From contig JAGWUK010000021.1 of NCBI GenBank assembly GCA_028868455.1, positions 1 through 13,681 on the forward strand: a stretch of DNA of 13,681 nucleotides. The letters run 5' to 3'. Made by a program: the position numbers and the translations under genes. Positions 9,866 to 13,681 of this stretch are shown here, piece after piece. Below the pieces are notes generated by a model, which had not been told where the DNA came from, made no database searches, and worked only from the letters and a program-made list of their open reading frames with translations. Origin of the DNA: Burkholderiales bacterium (lineage in GTDB: Bacteria > Pseudomonadota > Gammaproteobacteria > Burkholderiales > Burkholderiaceae_D). Every line of letters starts with the position of its first letter. The first letter of the stretch is position 1.

Positions 9866-10821
9866 TCAACTTGCCTCATCATCCAGGCTGCGCAGATATG
9901 CGAGTTTTTCAGCGATTTTGATTTCCATGCCGCGCGGCACCGGCTTGTACCAGGATTCGCCTTCCAATCCTTCCGGCAAATAGGTTTCGCCAGCGGCGTA
10001 GGCGCCCGGCTCATCATGCGCGTAGCGATACAATTTACCGTAACCCAGCTCTTTCATCAGCTTGGTCGGAGCATTGCGCAGATGCTCGGGAACCACGCGT
10101 GATTTATCCTTGGCAACCAGTGCGCGCACGGCGTTATAAGCTTTGTACGCAGCATTGGACTTTGCCGCACAGGCCAGATAAATCACCGCTTCAGCCAAGG
10201 CCAGCTCACCCTCCGGCGAGCCCAGGCGCTCGTAGGTTTCGGCGGCATCCAGCGTAATGCGCAAAGCGCGCGGGTCAGCCAGGCCGATATCCTCAGATGC
10301 CATGCGTATCATGCGGCGTGCCATATAGCGCGGGTCAGCACCGCCGTCCAGCATACGCACCAGCCAGTATAAAGAAGCATCAGGATTCGAACCGCGCACG
10401 GATTTATGCAGGGCTGAAATCTGATCATAAAATGCGTCGCCGCCTTTATCGAAGCGACGCAAAGCATCACCCAGACATTCGCCCAGCAGCCCCTGGTCCA
10501 CGGTCGTCAGATGCTTGGCCGCAGCCGCGTGGGCAACGATATCGAGATTGTTTAATAATTTGCGGCCATCACCATCGGCACTGGCAACCAGGCTGGCCGT
10601 CGCCTCCGGCGTCAGCTGCAACCCGTCCAGCTCGCGTTCGCACGCCCGTGTCAGCATCGACTCCAGATCAACGTCCGTTAAGGATTTGAGACATACACCG
10701 AAGCGCGCGACAATAAAGCGCTATTGACCTCAAAAGACGGATTCTCTGTCGTCGCACCGATAAAGGTAAACAGACCACTTTCTACATGCGGCAAAAACGC
10801 ATCTTGCTGCGATTTGTTGAA
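9866..10821 (-). pseudogene. rarA: rarA (replication-associated recombination ATPase) remnant, truncated and frameshifted
   Basis: RarA (MgsA) is an AAA+ ATPase of the clamp-loader type acting at stalled replication forks, usually about 430-450 aa. Here similarity starts abruptly at [16 protein letters not shown] (10821 leftward), the residues that directly follow the Walker B motif. About 125 N-terminal residues with Walker A and Walker B are absent. Sensor 1 (IGATTENPS) remains. After SRASVYV the frame breaks: the upstream frame ends at a stop at 10678-10680, while similarity continues as [16 protein letters not shown] one frame over, a one-base loss near 10690. The downstream segment to the stop at 9866 is well preserved (lid, helical and tetramerisation regions, e.g. 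ALHKSVRGSNPDASLYW). The good preservation suggests the damage is recent. A start at 10926 would make a 35-residue non-homologous leader, so this is not a functional gene. serS follows, as is usual. Confidence 0.92.
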
Positions 10822-10822
10822 G

Positions 10823-10846
10823 ACAGGTACAGTACATTGCACCTGT
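10823..10846. repeat. Inverted repeat at the rarA junction (possible recombinase core site)
   Basis: Arms ACAGGTAC (10823-10830) and GCACCTGT (10839-10846) match in 7 of 8 positions and flank an 8-bp spacer. The geometry is like a tyrosine-recombinase core site, and it starts one base after the end of RarA similarity. The function is inferred from position and geometry only. Confidence 0.4.
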
Positions 10847-10906
10847 TGTAAATCAATAGGTTGGAGTGCATAAAGGCCTGTTTTTCGCACAAAACACAGC
10901 TTTTCA

Positions 10907-10942
10907 TGCACAATTTTATGCGCCATAGAATTTGATTGTGCA
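10907..10942. repeat. 36-bp imperfect dyad near the element end
   Basis: TGCACAAT (10907-10914) and ATTGTGCA (10935-10942) are perfect inverted arms. The interior adds a partial pairing (TTTATG with CATAGA, one mismatch) and an asymmetric 5-nt excess on the right. It could be a protein-binding dyad or a cruciform. A GTGTAC hexamer at 10948-10953 follows, resembling the GTGTACC iterons on the other side of the IS. I see no gene in 10822-10961. Confidence 0.55.
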
Positions 10943-10961
10943 AATAGGTGTACTGTTTCCG

Positions 10962-10965
10962 CTAA
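10962..10965. repeat. Left target-site duplication of the IS (CTAA)
   Basis: CTAA immediately precedes the left inverted repeat and matches CTAA at 12183-12186. A 4-bp duplication of YTAR type is typical of the IS5 family. Confidence 0.9.
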
Positions 10966-11070
10966 GGAAGCGCTGAATAATCCGAGTTTTTCGACTTGAC
11001 GATTAAGCAGCGCGCCTTTGTCGTTAAGATTTCAGATTCTGCCAAGGTTTTTGTCCCGCCAAGGCCTAAT

Positions 11071-11093
11071 ACGCAGCAATTTGCTGCGTTTTT
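11071..11093 (+). terminator. Rightward hairpin-terminator inside the IS, just past the transposase stop
   Basis: ACGCAGCAA (11071-11079) and TTGCTGCGT (11081-11089) form a strong dyad followed by a run of T to 11093. In practice the stem is 7 bp with a 5-nt loop. The T-run is on the + side, so it would stop transcripts entering from the left and running antisense to the transposase, not the transposase mRNA itself. Confidence 0.65.
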
Positions 11094-11103
11094 CCATCGC
11101 CTT

Positions 11104-12096
11104 TCAAACTGCAGACGCAACTTGGGTGTGCGCGGCCCCAAGATATCTCCGCGCCAGCACCAGATTGGCCAGACCAAACAAGGACAAAAGCTGGGCATTG
11201 TTCTTGGCCAGTCCCCGGTAACGTGTTTTGCGATGCTTGAACAAGCACTTCACGACATGGAAGCAATGCTCAACTTTGGCACGCAAACTGGCCTTCACTT
11301 GCTCAAACTTATCCAGCGCAGATCCGGGCGTGCTTGTCTTCATTGCCTTGCGCGCGCTTGGCCGCATGGCTGTACACCAGTCGATTGCCTTGCCCGCGTT
11401 CTCTGGCCGTTTAGCCACACCTTGATAACCAGCGTCACCCAGCACGACTTTCTCGCCGCCGTGCAGCAGCGCATGCGCTTGCGTCACGTCGGTTACGTTA
11501 CCTGCGGTGCCAACCACCGTATGCACCAGCCCCGTGGCCATGTCCACTCCCACGTGCGCTTTCATGCCGAAGTGCCAGTCGTTGCCTTTCTTCGATTGAT
11601 GCATTTCCGGATCACGTTCCTTGTCGCGGTTCTTGGTCGAGGGCGGCGCTGCTATCAGTGTCGCGTCAACAATCGTACCCTCGCGCATTACCAGCCCTTT
11701 GCTGGCAAGGTGGCCATTGATCTCGTCGAAAATCCGGCGTGTCAGATTGTGTTGCTCCAGCAACCGACGAAACTTCAGCAACGTGGTCGCGTCGGGTGCC
11801 GATTCGTGCGTCAAATCGACGCCGACAAATCCACGGATCGACTGGCTGTCATAGATGGCGTCTTCAATGCCTTCATCCGAAAGTCCCAGGCATTGCTGGA
11901 CGATATACATGCGCAACATGCGTTCCAAGCCAACGGGTGGCCGACCTCGGCCTTCACCCTTCGGGTAGTACGGCAAAAGCGCCGCCACTAGTGCCGCCCA
12001 TGGCGTGATGGCCTCAATCTCGGCCAGGAAACGTTCGCGCCGTGTCAGTCTCTTCTTGCTGGCGAATTCGGCTTCGGCAAAACTGGATTGTTTCAT
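11104..12096 (-). CDS. IS5-family transposase (DDE)
   Basis: Cut-and-paste or copy-out DDE transposase of 330 aa from the chosen start. An N-terminal DNA-binding region (1-60, MKQSSFAEAEFASKKRLTRRE) is followed by RMYIVQQCLGLSDEGIEDAIYDSQSIRGFVG, the conserved domain before the catalytic core. The DDE residues are visible: D144 in GTIVDATLI, D221 in VVLGDAGYQG, and E276 in RAKVEHCFH, followed by the RKTRYRGLAKN signature. No frameshift or internal stop occurs. The ATG at 12096 is preferred because it begins the usual MKQ N-terminus. An in-frame ATG at 12105 would add MLI, and neither has a clear Shine-Dalgarno. A hairpin at 12142-12155 lies between the right IR and the start. The long open frame on the opposite strand is a shadow of this gene. 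Confidence 0.95.
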   Translation of the reverse strand: MKQSSFAEAEFASKKRLTRRERFLAEIEAITPWAALVAALLPYYPKGEGRGRPPVGLERMLRMYIVQQCLGLSDEGIEDAIYDSQSIRGFVGVDLTHESAPDATTLLKFRRLLEQHNLTRRIFDEINGHLASKGLVMREGTIVDATLIAAPPSTKNRDKERDPEMHQSKKGNDWHFGMKAHVGVDMATGLVHTVVGTAGNVTDVTQAHALLHGGEKVVLGDAGYQGVAKRPENAGKAIDWCTAMRPSARKAMKTSTPGSALDKFEQVKASLRAKVEHCFHVVKCLFKHRKTRYRGLAKNNAQLLSLFGLANLVLARRYLGAAHTQVASAV

Positions 12097-12141
12097 GATC
12101 AGCATGAAGAGTTGGGATGTATTATTGTGCCAGATACGTTC

Positions 12142-12155
12142 GCCGCGTTGGCGGC
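12142..12155. repeat. Short GC hairpin upstream of the transposase start
   Basis: GCCGC (12142-12146), GTTG and GCGGC (12151-12155) form a 5-bp GC stem with a 4-nt loop. It lies between the right terminal IR and the transposase start codon. In several IS families a stem here limits translation from read-through transcripts. That role is inferred for this copy. Confidence 0.45.
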
Positions 12156-12182
12156 ATATTGATTGAATAAATCAGCGTTTCC

Positions 12183-12186
12183 CTAA
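12183..12186. repeat. Right target-site duplication of the IS (CTAA)
   Basis: CTAA immediately follows the right inverted repeat and is identical to 10962-10965. Removing the IS and one CTAA rejoins two copies of GTTTCCG (10955-10961 and 12189-12195) into a 13-bp-spaced direct repeat. Confidence 0.9.
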
Positions 12187-12265
12187 CGGTTTCCGTTGAA
12201 AATTTTTTAGACTTTTACCCACCCCCACCGCATCCAAACGTATACCGCCATCCATCTGCCAATCC

Positions 12266-12301
12266 ACTGACCACCTAAAAGTGACCACCCAAGTGACCAC
12301 C
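12266..12301 (+). repeat. Three phased GTGACCACC boxes
   Basis: ACTGACCACC at 12266-12275, AGTGACCACC at 12280-12289 and AGTGACCACC at 12292-12301, with start-to-start distances of 14 and 12 bp, followed by an A-run. The near-helical spacing and the position toward the element end resemble arm-type integrase sites or iterons. The repeat is seen directly; the role is inferred. Confidence 0.7.
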
Positions 12302-12613
12302 AAAAAAATTTAATGTGGCGGCTGACACCACGTGCGCGAATATACCCATGAGTGCAGAAGGCTGGGGAGGAACCGAGAACTTTTACCTCCCCACTCCAAA
12401 ACCTGCGCGCATAAAAAAACTTCTATAGATACCGGTCTTGATTTTGAAGGTTATAGGGATATACACCACCCTTCCCCTGATGGCATCTCTGATGATAACG
12501 ACGGCACAACCCCCTTATCGTAAGCCATTGACTAGAGTCTGGTCGGGGTTTGAATTACCCTTACTCTGTTAAAGTGCAGAAGTACCTTGATAGGGGGTAT
12601 AAGAACTTAGGCG

Positions 12614-12734
12614 TGGTGCAGCCTCGCAAGGCATTTCCTCTTAAAATCCTCATGAATAAACGTTATACGTGAAACGTAGCACTGGTGCAGCCTGCAAGTC
12701 TTTTTAGCCTTGAAACCTATATCTGGTGCAGCCT
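12614..12734 (+). repeat. Three direct copies of TGGTGCAGCCT
   Basis: Exact 11-bp copies lie at 12614-12624, 12683-12693 and 12724-12734 (spacing 69 and 41 bp). A partial inverted copy, AGGCTGCA, sits at 12824-12831 at the foot of the next hairpin. The intervening sequences are not repeated, so this is not a CRISPR or tandem array. It is probably a set of protein-binding sites. Confidence 0.75.
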
Positions 12735-12828
12735 CATTAAAATTCCAGAAAACAGGGGTGTTATCGAAATGAAGTAGGAATGTACCTTTAAACCAGTGTA
12801 CCGGTGTACCACGGCATGTAAAAAGGCT

Positions 12829-12855
12829 GCAAACCCGCATGGGCATTGGGTTTGC
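12829..12855 (-). repeat. Perfect 8-bp inverted repeat, possible leftward terminator
   Basis: GCAAACCC (12829-12836) pairs with GGGTTTGC (12848-12855) across an 11-nt loop. Read leftward, the stem is followed after four bases by TTTTT (complement of 12820-12824), so it could end transcripts coming from the DUF927 gene about 220 bp away. It abuts the GTGTACC dyad and may instead be part of that structure. Confidence 0.5.
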
Positions 12856-12881
12856 GTGGTACACATCTGAGGTGTACCACG
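12855..12881. repeat. Perfect 10-bp dyad containing inverted iterons
   Basis: CGTGGTACAC (12855-12864) and GTGTACCACG (12872-12881) are perfect inverted copies around a 7-bp spacer. This is the centre of the GTGTACC cluster. Confidence 0.8.
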
Positions 12882-12913
12882 TCACTTTTGATGTGTACCG
12901 GTGTACCAGAATT

Positions 12914-12951
12914 ATTGCCTTTTCAGCATGACTCTGTGCATTTAAGGCAAT
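12914..12951. repeat. Perfect 8-bp inverted repeat beside the iterons
   Basis: ATTGCCTT (12914-12921) and AAGGCAAT (12944-12951) enclose 22 bp. It lies directly right of the second iteron pair and could fold in single-stranded DNA or RNA. Confidence 0.65.
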
Positions 12952-13077
12952 GCGGGGTTTCAGTGCAGTTTGATTGGACTGTTCTGGAATGTGAATGCAA
13001 CACAGCAGCGTTTTTGCAGCGCGAGGGGGTATCCTCCCCCAGCCACCACAGGCCGCGCCGCCGGTTCGCTACGCTGG

Positions 13078-13681
13078 TCAGGCAATCAGTGAATAGAGTT
13101 TATCGCTCGGTATTTTGTAATATCTGGCCTTGGTTCCGGCGAATCGCTCAAGGATGCTGCTCTTGCCTTCCTTGTCTTTCTCAAATACCCCCATTTCTGA
13201 CATCTTGGCGGCCACCAATCTGGCATCAAAACCTTTACAGACTTCCTCTTTAAACACTTTGGGCAACATGAAGTATTCAATGCTTGCGCCTTCGGCTTCA
13301 TCTGGATGCACCTTGTCGCCGTATTCCTTGTGCCAGTCTGTATTATTTTTAATCGGGTTTCCTGCCTTGCTGACCATGCGTTTAAAGCCAGCCTGATTAA
13401 TGGTTTTAGGTGCGTGGTCATCCATCGCTCTGTGCGCCCATGCAAAGCGGGAATCGCCATTGACCTGAATGAAGTCAGGCAGTAGCGCCAGCATACGATC
13501 ATGCTCAATATCCCCCGCCGTTCCGCGACTCGATAGCCAGTCATTAAAGCAGGTTGTAGCCGCTTCGGTGGCTTCACCATCTGCCCAGCCTGTCACCCCT
13601 GCTGCGGTCGCTAATTCACCACCAGCCGCCACCAACGAAAAGAATTCAGACACCCGTTTGACTTGGCCGTGCGCATTGGCC
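13078..13681 (-). CDS. DUF927-type primase/helicase protein, C-terminal part (5' end outside window)
   Basis: The frame is open at the window edge, and the visible 200 residues begin ANAHGQVKRVSEFFSLVAAG. This is the C-terminal segment of DUF927 proteins, a family found on phages, plasmids and integrative elements and usually carrying primase/helicase-like domains upstream. Hallmarks are RVSEFFSLVAAGGELAT, GVTGWADGEATEAATTCFNDW, SRGTAG, DFIQVNGDSRF, KTINQAGFKR, IEYFMLPKVFKEEVCKGFD (joined over about 150 residues) and a closing ARYYKI strand typical of a small winged domain. The ATP-binding part, if present, lies outside the window. The GTG at 13653 is only an internal codon. The gene reads toward the repeat-rich region, as in P4-like elements where the replication protein gene is next to the sites it acts on. 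The match to the family is from memory of its conserved motifs. Confidence 0.8.
   Translation of the reverse strand, partial: ANAHGQVKRVSEFFSLVAAGGELATAAGVTGWADGEATEAATTCFNDWLSSRGTAGDIEHDRMLALLPDFIQVNGDSRFAWAHRAMDDHAPKTINQAGFKRMVSKAGNPIKNNTDWHKEYGDKVHPDEAEGASIEYFMLPKVFKEEVCKGFDARLVAAKMSEMGVFEKDKEGKSSILERFAGTKARYYKIPSDKLYSLIA

Larger units (their letters stand above)
10966..12182 (-). mobile_element. Complete IS5-family insertion sequence, 1217 bp
   Basis: The terminal inverted repeats are 16 bp: GGAAGCGCTGAATAAT on the left (10966-10981) and, read inward on the other strand, GGAAACGCTGATTTAT on the right (12167-12182), matching in 13 of 16 positions. A CTAA duplication flanks both sides. One transposase gene with an intact DDE triad fills the element. 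Size, ends, target and protein all agree with the IS5 group. With an exact duplication and no decay it looks like a recent and possibly active copy. I do not name the isoform. Confidence 0.95.
12796..12908. repeat. GTGTACC iteron cluster
   Basis: GTGTACC occurs on + at 12796, 12804, 12872, 12893 and 12901, and inverted (GGTACAC) at 12858-12864. The 16-bp unit GTGTACCGGTGTACCA occurs twice, at 12796-12811 and 12893-12908, flanking a central dyad at 12855-12881. The layout is symmetrical: tandem pair, dyad, tandem pair. It resembles a plasmid- or P4-type replication origin or a dense operator. The DUF927 gene whose product might bind it ends 170 bp to the right. Confidence 0.7.
12187..13077. 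other. Repeat-rich non-coding region between the IS and the DUF927 gene
   Basis: About 890 bp with no ORF I can support. Short frames on both strands lack recognisable protein features, and the 92-codon minus-strand frame is built partly from the DNA repeats. Instead the region holds three phased GTGACCACC boxes near the left (12266-12301), three TGGTGCAGCCT repeats (12614-12734), and a dense block of GTGTACC iterons with three perfect inverted repeats (12781-12951). A GGGGG/CCCCC stem at 13025-13040 lies 37 bp past the DUF927 stop but has no T-run on the minus strand. A stretch at about 12310-12570 shows nothing clear apart from AGTGCAGAAG, present at 12351 and 12573. Confidence 0.7.
10822..13681. 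mobile_element. Putative integrative element, one end only (inferred)
   Basis: Everything right of the rarA break differs from the housekeeping genes to the left: an intact IS, long non-coding stretches packed with direct and inverted repeats, and a DUF927-type replication protein gene of a kind found on phages, plasmids and integrative elements. The expected neighbours (the rarA 5' part, then lolA) are missing. The junction at 10821/10822 is seen directly. That the DNA is one integrated element, and that the rest of rarA lies at its far end, is inferred. A deletion or rearrangement is the alternative. No integrase is in the window. Confidence 0.55.

Noticed and set aside
10678..10926. 82-codon frame as a real gene
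   Set aside because: Its last 48 codons are rarA (the final few past the frameshift) and its first 35 are element DNA. It is a chimera created by the junction.
10996..11991. 331-codon open frame on + opposite the transposase
   Set aside because: It is a shadow of the transposase gene in a GC-rich frame, with no recognisable protein features, while the minus frame carries a complete DDE transposase.
12614..12734. Possible CRISPR array
   Set aside because: The repeat is only 11 bp, there are three copies, spacing is 69 and 41 bp, and there are no cas genes.
12607..12885. 92-codon minus-strand frame in the repeat region
   Set aside because: Its Arg-Leu-His-rich pieces come from the TGGTGCAGCCT repeats, and it crosses the hairpin and dyad. 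No ribosome site or family features.
13025..13040. GGGGG/CCCCC stem as terminator of the DUF927 gene
   Set aside because: The stem is only 5 bp and there is no T-run on the minus-strand side. A poor intrinsic terminator.

Overview
The window looks like the chromosome of a betaproteobacterium of the Burkholderiales. The Oxalobacteraceae (Herminiimonas/Janthinobacterium group) are my best guess, based on general protein similarity, moderate GC and the rnr-rlmB and rarA-serS gene pairs. No marker in the window fixes the genus.

Region 1 (1-5150) is ordinary housekeeping. The 3' part of nnr (NAD(P)HX repair) runs rightward and overlaps the 3' end of the leftward cysE (serine acetyltransferase) by 20 bp. 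Leftward rnr (RNase R) and rlmB (23S rRNA 2'-O-methyltransferase) lie 21 bp apart and probably form an operon that may continue toward cysE. Region 2 (5151-6283) holds two tRNA genes in opposite orientation, tRNA-Leu(CAG) on + and tRNA-Ser(CGA) on -. Each has a near-consensus promoter, and three intrinsic terminators separate them. Region 3 (6284-9572) has a c-di-GMP turnover protein (EAL, CBS pair, GGDEF) convergent with serS, with a shared bidirectional terminator between them.

Region 4 (9866-13681) is the unusual part. The gene next to serS is rarA, the usual neighbour, but it is a pseudogene. About 125 N-terminal codons, including both Walker motifs, are missing, and there is a -1 frameshift near 10690. 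RarA similarity stops abruptly at about 10821, inside the codons that follow the Walker B motif. Beyond that point the DNA is accessory. It holds an intact IS5-family element of 1217 bp with a CTAA target duplication, about 890 bp of non-coding DNA full of short direct and inverted repeats, and the C-terminal part of a DUF927 (primase/helicase-type) protein that runs off the window edge.

My reading is that an integrative element disrupted rarA, and that this window shows one end of it. The repeat array downstream of the DUF927 gene includes five GTGTACC iterons plus one inverted copy, a perfect 10-bp dyad, three copies of TGGTGCAGCCT, and three helically phased GTGACCACC boxes nearer the end. 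It resembles a P4-type layout, in which a replication protein gene is followed by its own cis-acting replication region and the recombinase arm sites lie near the element end. The repeats are read directly from the sequence. Their roles as origin and arm sites are inference.
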